From assembly GCF_028595285.1 (NCBI RefSeq), contig NZ_JAQQXQ010000012.1:1-64000 (forward strand): 64,000 nt of DNA, given 5' to 3'. The notes under the pieces were generated by a model, which saw only the letters and a list, made by a program, of their open reading frames with translations, was not told the DNA's origin and did not search any database. This DNA comes from Erythrobacter fulvus. GTDB taxonomy: Bacteria > Pseudomonadota > Alphaproteobacteria > Sphingomonadales > Sphingomonadaceae. This document shows, piece by piece, positions 8,834-16,985 of this stretch. A program made the translations under genes and the position numbers. Position 1 is the first letter of the stretch. Each line of letters starts with the position of its first letter.

Positions 8834-9727
8834 GTGTCGTTCAAGCATGCAGCGCGCAGCCTGCTGGTGGTGCTGGTGGCCAGCACCATCGGTCTCGTCT
8901 TTGCGTGGTTCGCAGGTAGCGGGAGCGTGATGCTGGCCGGTTTTCCGGCCGTCTTCACCTGCGCGCTGCTCGCCTTCGGGGTAAACTGGCTGGCCTATGT
9001 GCCCGCCGCGTTATTCCGCAGCGACCGCTTCTACGACACCACCGGCGCGATCACCTATCTCACGGTGATCGTGGCGGCCTGCGCGGCGGCCCAAGACGCG
9101 CACGGACAGCTCGATCCGGCTGCGCTCGCGGTAGCGGGAATGGTGGCGGCCTGGACGATCCGTCTGGGCAGCTTCCTGTTCACCCGCATTCATGCCGCGG
9201 GCGGAACGGACGTTCGCTTCGAGAAGATCAAGGTGAACCCGCCGCGATTCCTCGTGGCGTGGACGTTGCAGGCCTGCTGGGTGATCTTCACCGCCTCGGC
9301 CGCGCTGATCATCATCACCGCGCCCGAACCGCGGCCGCTCGACGCGTTCTTCTGGGCGGGCGCAACGCTGTGGGCAGTGGGCTTTGCTTTCGAGGTGATT
9401 GCCGACGAGCAGAAGCGCCGGTTCAAGGCCGATCCGGCCAACCGTAGCAGGTTCATCACATCCGGACTGTGGGCATGGTCGCAGCACCCGAATTATTTCG
9501 GCGAGATCACGCTATGGACCGGCATTCTGGTCATCGCCCTGCCGTCGCTGTCGGGATGGGGCTGGCTGGCGGTGCTTTCGCCCCTGTTCGTCACGCTGTT
9601 GCTGACAAAGGTTAGCGGCATCAACCTGCTCGATGCGATTGCCGAAAAGCGTTGGGGCGATGATCCGGCATGGCAGGCCTATCGCCGCACCACCGCGGTC
9701 CTGTTCCCCAAACCCCCGGCGAAGTAG
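8834..9727 (+). CDS. DUF1295 membrane protein (steroid 5-alpha-reductase fold)
   Basis: A 297-residue integral membrane protein with about seven hydrophobic segments. The C-terminal half carries the DUF1295/isoprenylcysteine methyltransferase-like signature: RFITSGLWAWSQHPNYFGEITLW, then a late helix and the WGDDPAWQAYRRTT tail. Family members are related to steroid 5-alpha-reductases, but the bacterial ones mostly lack an assigned reaction. The start is GTG at 8834. Its position right after the acyl-CoA dehydrogenase pair suggests a role in fatty acid or polycyclic lipid metabolism; this is inference. Its TAG stop is followed directly, in the same frame, by an EAL-domain remnant. Confidence 0.85.
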   Translation: MSFKHAARSLLVVLVASTIGLVFAWFAGSGSVMLAGFPAVFTCALLAFGVNWLAYVPAALFRSDRFYDTTGAITYLTVIVAACAAAQDAHGQLDPAALAVAGMVAAWTIRLGSFLFTRIHAAGGTDVRFEKIKVNPPRFLVAWTLQACWVIFTASAALIIITAPEPRPLDAFFWAGATLWAVGFAFEVIADEQKRRFKADPANRSRFITSGLWAWSQHPNYFGEITLWTGILVIALPSLSGWGWLAVLSPLFVTLLLTKVSGINLLDAIAEKRWGDDPAWQAYRRTTAVLFPKPPAK

Positions 9728-9919
9728 CCGCGTTCAACAATACAGCTGGCCCATGAGTTGGGACTCAAAGTGGTGGCCGAAGGGACTGAGGAAGCCGATT
9801 GCCTCGCATTCCTTCGGCGGATCGGGTGCGATTATGCGCATGGCTATTTCATAAGCCGTCCGTTGACCGCCGAGGACTTGGCAGAAAAGGTCTCAACGCC
9901 GGTAGCCAGAGCCGCCTGA
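9728..9919 (+). pseudogene. 3' remnant of an EAL-domain (c-di-GMP phosphodiesterase) gene
   Basis: The 63 codons right after the DUF1295 stop, in the same frame, read ...STIQLAHELGLKVVAEGTEE..., then GCDYAHGYFISRPL, and end in TGA at 9917-9919. This is the well-known C-terminal end of EAL domains (consensus 'LGLKVVAEGVE' and 'GCD..QGY..SRP'). The rest of the domain, including the EAL and DDFG catalytic motifs, is absent, and there is no start codon, so nothing functional can be made. The junction lies within a few bases of the DUF1295 stop, pointing to a deletion that removed most of a signalling gene. It was found by translating the stretch directly; no open frame with its own start covers it. 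Confidence 0.85.
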
Positions 9920-9945
9920 ACAACGGTCACGACCCTGCCGCTGGC

Positions 9946-10557
9946 TCAATCGAAAACAATATAGAATTCCGATTTCTCGGAGCCCCTATTGACGATCTCG
10001 ATCCGGTGGCGCTGGGTGTAAAGTGGGGTCCAGTGACATTCGACCGGATCGTCCCCGGCCAGGCACACCCGTCGGTCCGACTGGTCTCTCACCACCAGCT
10101 GCGGCGTGGGGCCTCTGGAAACCCGCACAACGATCTGGGCGCTGCGCCCGCCAAGGAACATCTGGTTGAGTTCGGTCACGGCCCCGGGCGCAAGTGCACC
10201 TGATCGGTATGCCGGGCCCAGCGCCCGCCCGCGTGTGGGCGCGATATCCGCAGGCAAACTCGCACGCCAACGCAGCAATGCAGCCGCGTCGGCATCGGTC
10301 TGGGGATTTGCACCGAGTAGTTCGAGCTGCTGCGCAGCGCGCGCCAGCGCCGGGCTGTCTTGACTATACTCGGCGCGGGCGGCCCCAATCAGCGCTTCGG
10401 CCACAAGGGCAGCCTTTCCTGACACATTATCAACTGCCGGAGCCGCAGGGGCGGCTTTCGATACGGAAGCAGCCACGGGCGCGGTATTTTCGGTGCCTGC
10501 ACATCCGCTCGCAACCACAAGCAAAGCGATTGCAGGAAAGCGCGCTGCGCGGATCAT
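9946..10557 (-). CDS. Hypothetical lipoprotein
   Basis: A 203-residue lipoprotein: short signal peptide with lipobox VASGC, then an Ala/Pro/Val-rich linker to about residue 45, a helical stretch, and a C-terminal beta-rich part (SAQIVVRVSRGPTPQLVVRDQSD... ending EFYIVFD) with two cysteines (RRVCLAGDD, VECHWTP) that may pair. The family is not recognised. Its ATG overlaps the stop of the histidine kinase gene by 4 bp (ATGA), so it is the last gene of a regulator-kinase-lipoprotein operon. A periplasmic or outer-membrane partner or target of that sensor is a reasonable guess. Confidence 0.7.
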   Translation of the reverse strand: MIRAARFPAIALLVVASGCAGTENTAPVAASVSKAAPAAPAVDNVSGKAALVAEALIGAARAEYSQDSPALARAAQQLELLGANPQTDADAAALLRWRASLPADIAPTRGRALGPAYRSGALAPGAVTELNQMFLGGRSAQIVVRVSRGPTPQLVVRDQSDRRVCLAGDDPVECHWTPLYTQRHRIEIVNRGSEKSEFYIVFD

Positions 10558-11906
10558 GCTTCCGTCGCGATGCGAAACACCGCGCCTCCCGATCCGTCCG
10601 AAACGGGATCATCCAGGGTGATTTTCAGGCCATGACGTTCGGCTATCGCATGGGCCAGCGCGAGGCCTAAGCCGCTACCCGAAGTTTCCCGGCCCGCCGT
10701 GCGCCCGCGATAGAACCGTTCGAAGATCCGGTCGCGATCGCGCGGGTCGATGCCGGGCCCGTCATCGGCCACCGCCAGCACCGGCCCCGGTTCCAGCGTA
10801 ATTGCGATACGGCCGCCCGGAGGGACATATTTCAGGGCGTTGTCCAGCATGTTCGTTACCAGCCTTCGCAGTTGGCTTTCGTCGCCATTGATCGTCACGT
10901 CGGGTGCAACCGTCCAGTCCAGCTCCAGCGCGGCTTCCTCGGCACTGCCGGCGTAAAGCTCGCAAATTGCGGTGACCAGCGCGCTCAGATCGACCGGCGC
11001 AAGCCCGCTGCGATCACCGCGCTTGGCCTTGCTCGCCGCGATGTCGAGCAGGGATTCCAGCGTCTGGACGATCCGCCGGATTTCTCCCCGCGCCTCGGCC
11101 AGCCGTTCGGCAATCGCACGATCGGGATTTTCGGCCAACGCCTTTACTAGCCGGTTGTCGAGATGCGAAAGCGGTGTACGGATTTCGTGGGCGAGCTGTT
11201 CGGACGTATCCTTGTAAGCCGCCATCAAATCGCCCATCCGGGCAAGCGCAGCGGCGCTATGCGCAGTCAGTTCGTCGATCTCGTCGCCGCCGTTGCGCCG
11301 GGCCACCGCCAGACCCGATCCGTCTTGCGGTTCGCGGAAAGCCAGGTTGATTCGCTCGATGCGGCGCTGCAGCCCGAGCGCGGCAAAACGACCGAGAAGG
11401 CCGACCAGCAGGATGAATACTGCACCACCGGCAGCGAAAGCCGTGGTGATCCCCGACAGCACCGGTGCCTCAATATCCGTGGTTCGCGCCACGACGAGCC
11501 GCAAATCGGGGCCCAGTTGCACCGCACGGGCGTAACCTTTTGAACTGGCTCCGATCGCGATGACTCCGCTTTCCGACACGGTCGGATCAAGCGAAGGCCA
11601 GCCGGCCAGATCGCCCGCGATCACCTTGCCGCTGTCATCGGCCAACAGATAATGGGGCGCGCTACCTTCCATCGGGGTCAATGCAAGCCTGTCGGCAATG
11701 CGCACTTCCAGCTCCTCCTGACCGCCAGTGGCGTAGATGTCCGCAAGGCCGGCCAGATCGACGTCGACTTCGGTCTGTGCGGCTTCCTGCAGGGTTGCGC
11801 TGACAGTCTGGTGCGTAAGCCACCACAGGCCAGCGAGCAGCGCCAGCGAGAGCAAGATTGCACCCCCCACAAGGCGGGAGAAAATGGAACGGCGCGCCTC
11901 TGTCAC
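10554..11906 (-). CDS. Sensor histidine kinase
   Basis: A 450-residue inner-membrane sensor kinase. TM1 is at about 12-32; a periplasmic sensing region of about 120 residues follows; TM2 is at about 152-172, then a short HAMP-like linker. The H-box is EQLAHEIRTPLSHLDNR with the phospho-accepting His; the ATP domain has the N-box NMLDNALKY and glycine boxes ADDGPGID and GSGLGLALA. It should phosphorylate the regulator encoded just upstream, whose stop codon it overlaps (ATGA, 11903-11906). The signal sensed is unknown. The gene also overlaps the downstream lipoprotein gene, so kinase and lipoprotein are translationally coupled. Confidence 0.92.
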   Translation of the reverse strand: MTEARRSIFSRLVGGAILLSLALLAGLWWLTHQTVSATLQEAAQTEVDVDLAGLADIYATGGQEELEVRIADRLALTPMEGSAPHYLLADDSGKVIAGDLAGWPSLDPTVSESGVIAIGASSKGYARAVQLGPDLRLVVARTTDIEAPVLSGITTAFAAGGAVFILLVGLLGRFAALGLQRRIERINLAFREPQDGSGLAVARRNGGDEIDELTAHSAAALARMGDLMAAYKDTSEQLAHEIRTPLSHLDNRLVKALAENPDRAIAERLAEARGEIRRIVQTLESLLDIAASKAKRGDRSGLAPVDLSALVTAICELYAGSAEEAALELDWTVAPDVTINGDESQLRRLVTNMLDNALKYVPPGGRIAITLEPGPVLAVADDGPGIDPRDRDRIFERFYRGRTAGRETSGSGLGLALAHAIAERHGLKITLDDPVSDGSGGAVFRIATEA

Positions 11907-12598
11907 GCGCGCCCTTCGAGAAGGCGGTAGCCCGACCCCAGAATGGTTTCCAGCGCTTGACGCTCAAACCCGTCCTCAAGCTTGCGCCGCAACCGCCCGA
12001 TATTGACATCAACGACATTGGTCTGGGGATCGAAATCCATCTTCCACACATGGCGCAACAGCATCTCACGGGTCACCACCTCGCCGGCATTCTCCATGAA
12101 ATAGCGGAACAGCTCGAATTCCTTCGGGCTAAGCGGCAAGTGACGATTGTCGCGAAAGGCTGTGCGCGCCTTAACGTGGCATTCGAATGCGCCATACAGG
12201 ATGACTGCGCTATGCTCTCTTCCGGTCGATCGCCGGTGCAAGGCGCGAAGACGGGCGACAAGCTCTTCTGGCTCGAACGGCTTGGCAAGATAGTCATCCG
12301 CGCCGGTATCGAGCCCTTCGGCGCGGTCGCTGCTGCGTCCCAATGCCGACAGGATCAGGATCGGCGTGCCGATGCCGCCTTCTCGCATACGGCGGGTGAT
12401 GGTCAGCCCGTCAATGTCACCAAGCATCCGGTCGAGTATGATAGCATCGAAGGGTTCGAGCCCCGCGCGCAGCAAAGCGGCGCTTCCGTTGTCCTCCCAC
12501 ACCAGCACATCGCCCGACTGCGCGAGAATTTCTCCCACGGCGGCGGCCGAACGCGGATCGTCCTCGACATAGAGGATACGCATGGGCGTCGTGTCCAT
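11903..12598 (-). CDS. OmpR-family response regulator
   Basis: A 231-residue two-component regulator. The receiver domain is at about 6-120 with the acidic pocket VEDD, the phospho-accepting Asp in IILDRML and Lys in YLAKPFEP. The winged-helix DNA-binding domain is at about 135-228 (LPLSPKEFELFRYF, NVVDVNIGRLRRKLE, ILGSGYRL). The frame extends to 12670, but the family starts at about MDTTPMRILYVEDD, so ATG 12598 is used; ATG 12583 is an alternative that would begin at MRILYVEDD. Its partner is the overlapping kinase gene. The CsgG-like gene upstream on the same strand, about 97 bp away, may be a target or part of the same transcript. Confidence 0.92.
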   Translation of the reverse strand: MDTTPMRILYVEDDPRSAAAVGEILAQSGDVLVWEDNGSAALLRAGLEPFDAIILDRMLGDIDGLTITRRMREGGIGTPILILSALGRSSDRAEGLDTGADDYLAKPFEPEELVARLRALHRRSTGREHSAVILYGAFECHVKARTAFRDNRHLPLSPKEFELFRYFMENAGEVVTREMLLRHVWKMDFDPQTNVVDVNIGRLRRKLEDGFERQALETILGSGYRLLEGRA

Positions 12599-12642
12599 TC
12601 TTCGGATTGTCACGAAACGGCAGCACCTCCCGCAGGCTTGCT

Positions 12643-12674
12643 GCCATTGCTCGCACGCACGCGCAAGCAATGGC
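12643..12674 (-). promoter_or_regulatory. Strong hairpin between CsgG-like gene and regulator gene
   Basis: A perfect 9-bp inverted repeat, GCCATTGCT/AGCAATGGC, around a 14-nt loop, lying 20 bp after the CsgG-like stop and 45 bp before the regulator start. No T-run follows on either strand, so it looks more like a transcript-stabilising or partial-terminator hairpin than a full terminator. Confidence 0.55.
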
Positions 12675-12694
12675 TGGCAGCCGACAGGCTACCG

Positions 12695-13573
12695 TCAGTT
12701 GAGGCTTTCGATCGAAACCCAGCCGACGGTACCGAAATTGTCCTTGGCCTCGATGAACAGACCCTCGCGCTTGCCGGTCGGGGTAAGCGTGGTGCCGACC
12801 CTGAGGCTACGCAGGACCTTCGCACCCGCTGCAGGCGTTTCGAGCATCGAAGTGGTCGTGGCAACAGTGGCGAGATCTGCCGCAGCGCTTGCACCCGCAA
12901 CCTTGGGCGCGGAAGCGATGGCCGCCTGCTGCGACACGAGGTCGTTGAAAGCGAGAACGAAGGCCTCAGCCAGCATCTTGCCGTCCTTGCTTCCGCCGTA
13001 ACCGGCCGCGTTGGCACCGGCGCTCACCGCCCCGCCCCCACCGAAAGTCAGCGTGCTCTTCTTCACCACGCCCTGACCGGTGGCGATGGTCAACCCGTTG
13101 GCGGGACTGAGCAGCTTGATGCCTGCCGCCAGCCGCTTTTTCTTGCCACCAAGGCCGCCGAACATGCCGAGCACAGCGCCGGCACCGGGCACGCTGCGCA
13201 GCATGGAGCTCGCGGCGCCTGAGCGCACCAGTCCCTCCACCGCGGCAGATTTGGCCATCTCGATGGACTTGTCGACCTCTTCGCTGTCGCCCGCGACGAC
13301 GTTCATCAGGAAGTTGGCGGGCGTTCCGCTGGCGGGGCTGTGCGGCGTAAAGCAGCCGGATTCGGCAGCGAGCGCGTTGATAAGCTCGCGCGGTGATCCA
13401 AGCCCATATTCCGACCAGCCCTGCGTGTCGCCGTCGACCACCGCAATCGAGCCGAGGCTTTCGCTGCAGGTGGCCAATTCAACCTCTTCGCCCTTGGCCT
13501 GCGCCGGTGTCGCAATCATCGTCGCAGTGGCCAGCAGCGCAATCGCAAACGTGCGGGAAACGGTGTTCGTCAT
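12695..13573 (-). CDS. Secreted CsgG/HfaB-like protein with C-terminal SH3-like segment
   Basis: A 292-residue exported protein: signal peptide cut after TPAQA|K. Residues about 35-220 follow the CsgG/LpoB-like layout (SIAVVDGD... early; NFLMNVVAGD; a Gly-rich middle GMFGGLGGKKKRL; an 'EAFVLAFNDLV' helix), the fold used by curli-secretion and polysaccharide-export accessory lipoproteins. There is no lipobox, so it is probably periplasmic or peripherally bound. The last 60 or so residues (KVLRSLRVGTTLTPTG... FGTVGWVSIESLN) look like a bacterial SH3 domain that could bind peptidoglycan or peptide. It lies directly upstream of a two-component system on the same strand. Assignment is by eye; the exact role is unknown. 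Confidence 0.65.
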   Translation of the reverse strand: MTNTVSRTFAIALLATATMIATPAQAKGEEVELATCSESLGSIAVVDGDTQGWSEYGLGSPRELINALAAESGCFTPHSPASGTPANFLMNVVAGDSEEVDKSIEMAKSAAVEGLVRSGAASSMLRSVPGAGAVLGMFGGLGGKKKRLAAGIKLLSPANGLTIATGQGVVKKSTLTFGGGGAVSAGANAAGYGGSKDGKMLAEAFVLAFNDLVSQQAAIASAPKVAGASAAADLATVATTTSMLETPAAGAKVLRSLRVGTTLTPTGKREGLFIEAKDNFGTVGWVSIESLN

Positions 13574-13693
13574 CGTTATTCTCCCCTAGGAATTCGATGA
13601 CGTCACGATGCGGGATGCCCGCGGGGCAGGCCACACACATGCCCTGTCATGTGCATGACAAATACCGTTAGTCCGGCTTTTGCTGTCGGCGCT

Positions 13694-14263
13694 TCAGCTG
13701 CGGCGTTTGAGGATCAGATAAAGCGCACCCTCGCCGCCATGGCGGATATGTGCCTTGCGGACCGCGCCGATCGCCTCTGCGTGACGACTTGCGGCGAGCC
13801 AGTCGAGCAGCTTGGCGCGGATAGCACCGCGCCGCTCCATCCGGTCGGCGGGATCGACCGGGCGGGCACGTCCGGCAATCACCAGCACCACCCGCGCGTC
13901 CATCATCCGCGCCTGATCGAGCCCGGCCATGATTCTGTCATAGGCGGTATCGAGCGTGTGGCCATGCAGGTCGAGCGTCAGGTCAGGCACGATCCTCCCG
14001 CCCTTCATCCGCCGTTCCCAATGCGAATCGAGTTCGCCGGGGATCGCGGGTGGCGGCGGTGCGGGCGGCAGGCGGCGCGGCTTGGGCGCAGGCGCGGGCT
14101 TGGTCACCGCAACCGGCGTGGCCGCTGTCGGCGGGGATGGGTTTGCGGCCTTGGCCGGCGGCACAGGATCGGGACGCTTGCGCCCGGGCAATGGCGTGAC
14201 GCTGTGGGCAAGATGGGCCCAGGCCGCCTGTTCGCCTGCTGTCAGGCCCCTGGGAAACCTCAT
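13694..14263 (-). CDS. Smr-domain protein
   Basis: A 189-residue protein with a Pro/Ala-rich N-terminal half (about 25-75) and a C-terminal Smr (small MutS-related) domain at about 90-187: LDLHGHTLDTAYDRIMAGL, VVLVIAGRARP and a late AHIRHGGEGALYLILKR. The LDLHG motif is the signature of the family, members of which nick DNA or act on stalled ribosomes; this stand-alone type is not assigned a definite substrate. Its ATG overlaps the mltA stop (ATGA), and the mltA-smr pair is a common alphaproteobacterial arrangement. Confidence 0.87.
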   Translation of the reverse strand: MRFPRGLTAGEQAAWAHLAHSVTPLPGRKRPDPVPPAKAANPSPPTAATPVAVTKPAPAPKPRRLPPAPPPPAIPGELDSHWERRMKGGRIVPDLTLDLHGHTLDTAYDRIMAGLDQARMMDARVVLVIAGRARPVDPADRMERRGAIRAKLLDWLAASRHAEAIGAVRKAHIRHGGEGALYLILKRRS

Positions 14264-15456
14264 CGCGCGCTCGCGCCCAGCCTTGCGGCTGCCTCGCGCG
14301 GAAGCAGCACGAAAGCCCGGCCACGCGCGCTCATGCCGCCCGCAATCCTGCGCGCATCTTCGCCCGCGCCCCAGAAGGTGTCAAAGCGGTTCGCGCCCTT
14401 GATCGCCCCGCCCGTATCTTGCGCGATCCACATTCCCGAAGCCTCGGGCCGGTCCATCTCAAGCCACACAGGTGCGCCCAGCGGGACAAAGGCAGGGTCG
14501 GCGGCGACCGAGCTTTCGCGCCGCACCGGCACGCCCAGCGCGCCCAGCGGTCCGTCTCCGTCGAGCTCGCGGAAGAACACCCAGCTCTTGTTCAGCTGCA
14601 TCAGTTCGCGGCCATCGCGGGGGTTTTCGCGGATATAGGCCATGATCCCCTGCATCGATCCGGGATACTTGCCCGGCCCTTCGCCCAGCAGGCCCTGCCG
14701 GCGCATGACACCGCCGATACCGGTGTATTCGCGCCCGTTCTGCCCGGCATAGCCGATGCGGATGACTTCGCCTTCAGGCGTGCGTAACCGGCCCGATCCC
14801 TGGATCTGGAGGAAGAAAAACTCGACCGGATCGGCGGCGTAGGCGATCACGGGAGCCTTTCCGTCAAGCGCCCCGCCCTCGATCTCCGCACGGTCATGGT
14901 ACAGCACGAAACGGCCCTGTTGGTCGTAACGGCCTAAAGGAGGCCTCCCTGTGCGCTCGGTCGGCGGGACATCCTCGGGCCATGCGCGGACCAGATCGGA
15001 GGGGAGGCCATAGACAGGCACTTCGAAGCCGGGGCGACGGTTCCGGCTTCCCATGATCTCGGGCTCGAAATAACCGGTAGCAAAGGCACTGCCGTCTCCG
15101 ACCTGCACCGCGGCGAACTGTTCGGTGAAAAATCCGCGAGCGCGGGCACGCGGCCAGCTGCGGGCGGCGGCGCAGGGCATGCGCCAGTCCTCGGCGCGCG
15201 TCAGACCACTCGCATCCTCACGGGCCAGCAGTTTGGGGCAGGATTCGACAAAACTCGCAAGCGCGGCAGCCGCGTCGTTATCGTCCACGGAAAGTGCAGC
15301 GAGCGAGGGGCCGAGAACAATGCCCGCCAGCACAGCATTGGCGGCGACTGGCGCGACAGGAGCGGTGACAGCAGGCGACGGAAGGCTGCCTTGCGGAATG
15401 ATCCGCCCGCAGCCCGCCAGCATCACCAGCATCGCGAGGGCCAGAACGGGCCGCAT
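14260..15456 (-). CDS. mltA: Membrane-bound lytic transglycosylase MltA
   Basis: A 398-residue lytic murein transglycosylase A, which cleaves glycan strands in peptidoglycan to give 1,6-anhydro-muropeptides. Its lipoprotein signal has lipobox MLAGC, so it is anchored to a membrane. The MltA core domain spans about 120-290 (FATGYFEPEI, PVIAYAADPVEFFFLQIQGSG) and the C-terminal 3D domain carries its Asp residues (MWIAQDTGGAIKGANRFDTFWG), including the catalytic Asp. The frame extends to 15594; ATGs at 15459 and 15456 follow AAGGAG, and 15456 has the better six-base spacing. It overlaps smr by 4 bp and lies 46 bp after the timA stop. Confidence 0.93.
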   Translation of the reverse strand: MRPVLALAMLVMLAGCGRIIPQGSLPSPAVTAPVAPVAANAVLAGIVLGPSLAALSVDDNDAAAALASFVESCPKLLAREDASGLTRAEDWRMPCAAARSWPRARARGFFTEQFAAVQVGDGSAFATGYFEPEIMGSRNRRPGFEVPVYGLPSDLVRAWPEDVPPTERTGRPPLGRYDQQGRFVLYHDRAEIEGGALDGKAPVIAYAADPVEFFFLQIQGSGRLRTPEGEVIRIGYAGQNGREYTGIGGVMRRQGLLGEGPGKYPGSMQGIMAYIRENPRDGRELMQLNKSWVFFRELDGDGPLGALGVPVRRESSVAADPAFVPLGAPVWLEMDRPEASGMWIAQDTGGAIKGANRFDTFWGAGEDARRIAGGMSARGRAFVLLPREAAARLGASAR

Positions 15457-15502
15457 CATGCGCTCCTTCGGCAGCAGGCGAGGCATAGTGCCCCGCGCAA
15501 AC

Positions 15503-16156
15503 TTACCCTTCGTCGGTTTCGTCGAGCAGCCAGTTGGGATCACGCGCGCTGGTATTGCGCGAGAAGGTCCAGACATCGCGGCTTTCGATCGCATCGTCGA
15601 GCGATCCAGCGATCACATTGCCGTCCTTGTCGCGGGTCACGGCTGCGATATCGGCAACGAACAGCACCGCAATGCGCGCCATGCGTCCGTCGAGCGAGGC
15701 CGAGTGGATGCGGGTTTCCTCAATCCGGATCAGCGTGTTGTCGAGCGTTTCGCCCGCTGCCTCGCGCGCTTCGATTGCTGCGACAAAGCCGGCATAGACA
15801 TCGTCGTCACACAGCTCGCGCAGGGTCTCGCGGTCGCCGTTCCAGAAGGCTTCGAGCACCATCTGGTAAGCACCGCGTGCGCCTTCGAGGAATTGGGCAA
15901 GGTTGAAGCGGCTGTCGGCAGCGGCAATTTCACGGATGCCGCGCTCAACCGCAGGCATGACGCCTTCCAGCTCCACCGGACGGGCGGGCACGACCGGGGT
16001 TGCCTGCGCGGGACGAACGATCCCGGCCGGCTTGTCCTCCGACTCGAAGCGCTGCGGCACTGATTCCTCTTCGTGCTCGGCGCGGCGTCCGAGCACCGAA
16101 TACAGGCGCAGGCCGAGAAACGCGGCAACCATGGCGAGGAGAACGATTTCAAGCAC
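15503..16156 (-). CDS. timA: Tim44/TimA-family adaptor protein
   Basis: A 217-residue protein with one N-terminal membrane segment (LEIVLLAMVAAFLGLRLYSVLG) and a C-terminal Tim44-like domain at about 85-217 (FNLAQFLEGARGAYQMVLEAF, then a mostly beta sheet part). It resembles Caulobacter TimA and the mitochondrial import protein Tim44 and is thought to help membrane protein assembly. The GTG at 16156 is chosen because it starts the protein directly at the membrane helix; residues further upstream are not protein-like. It is divergent from secB, and the timA/secB, mltA and smr neighbourhood is conserved in related bacteria (established for the group, from memory). Confidence 0.87.
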   Translation of the reverse strand: MLEIVLLAMVAAFLGLRLYSVLGRRAEHEEESVPQRFESEDKPAGIVRPAQATPVVPARPVELEGVMPAVERGIREIAAADSRFNLAQFLEGARGAYQMVLEAFWNGDRETLRELCDDDVYAGFVAAIEAREAAGETLDNTLIRIEETRIHSASLDGRMARIAVLFVADIAAVTRDKDGNVIAGSLDDAIESRDVWTFSRNTSARDPNWLLDETDEG

Positions 16157-16414
16157 TAGACAAATCCGATCTGCGTTTGGCGTTCGGGCGACCCCACGGA
16201 CAGACAAACGCCGTAAAGCCGGTACCCTGCCTTAAATAGGCACTGATTACAATTCGCCAACGTCCGATAGGTTGCCGCACGTCCTGAATCTTTGTCGTGC
16301 GGGCGCGGTTGCGAGGTGTCGCTCCGCCTGCTAGGCGCGCGCGGTGGCTCCGGAGCGGTGTATGCCATGCATCCGGCGCAATTCCTGTTACCCGAATTGA
16401 AAGATAAATAACCG

Positions 16415-16960
16415 ATGGCCGACGAAGAAGGCGTGCTCACCGATCTCGACAATGCCGGTGCCGGACAAGGCAAACCCAACGGCGCTGATACGCAGCCCGC
16501 GGTCAGCCTGCTGACGCAATATGTGAAGGATCTTTCGGTCGAGAACCCGAACGCGCCCGATGTCTACCAGTGGCCCGACGCGCCACAGATCGACATCCAG
16601 TTCAATATCGGCGCGGAAAGCGTGAGCAGTGACGTTCACGAAGTGACGCTGAAGATGACCCTGACCGCCTCCTCGCAGGGCGGCAAGGCCTACATCGTCG
16701 ATCTGGCCTATTGCGGCCTGGTGGGCATGCGCAACATCCCCGAGGAACAGGCCCATGCCTTCCTCTATGCGGAAGCGCCGCGCCTGCTGTTCCCGTTTGC
16801 CCGCCGCGTGGTGGCCGATGCCGTGCGCGACGCCGGTTTCCCGCCGCTGATGCTCGATCCGATCGACTTCAACGGGCTGTACGTGCAACGCCTTCAGGCG
16901 CGCCGTGCCGAGGAAGCCGCGGGCGGCGATCCGATCGCGCCGGTGACCGGCAACTCCTGA
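16415..16960 (+). CDS. secB: Protein-export chaperone SecB
   Basis: A 181-residue SecB, the tetrameric cytoplasmic chaperone that holds preproteins unfolded and hands them to SecA. The core follows the family through QYVKDLSVENPNAP, a beta sheet (VHEVTLKMTLTA), YCGLVGMRNIPEEQ and LLFPFARRVVADAVRDAGFPPL. The polar N-terminal tail of about 25 residues and the Ala/Gly-rich C-terminal tail are longer than in E. coli but usual for alphaproteobacteria. murJ follows 25 bp later, so secB-murJ-trpS may form one unit. Confidence 0.96.
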   Translation: MADEEGVLTDLDNAGAGQGKPNGADTQPAVSLLTQYVKDLSVENPNAPDVYQWPDAPQIDIQFNIGAESVSSDVHEVTLKMTLTASSQGGKAYIVDLAYCGLVGMRNIPEEQAHAFLYAEAPRLLFPFARRVVADAVRDAGFPPLMLDPIDFNGLYVQRLQARRAEEAAGGDPIAPVTGNS

Positions 16961-16985
16961 TCCGCACAGGACGCGGGCACAAGCC

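Noticed and set aside
11858..13222. 454-residue plus-strand open frame across the two-component region
   Set aside because: Antisense of the regulator and CsgG-like genes, which have intact domains.
16157..16414. Possible small RNA gene between timA and secB
   Set aside because: The 258-bp gap has several GC stems, but nothing matching 6S, SRP or tmRNA landmarks that I could confirm.
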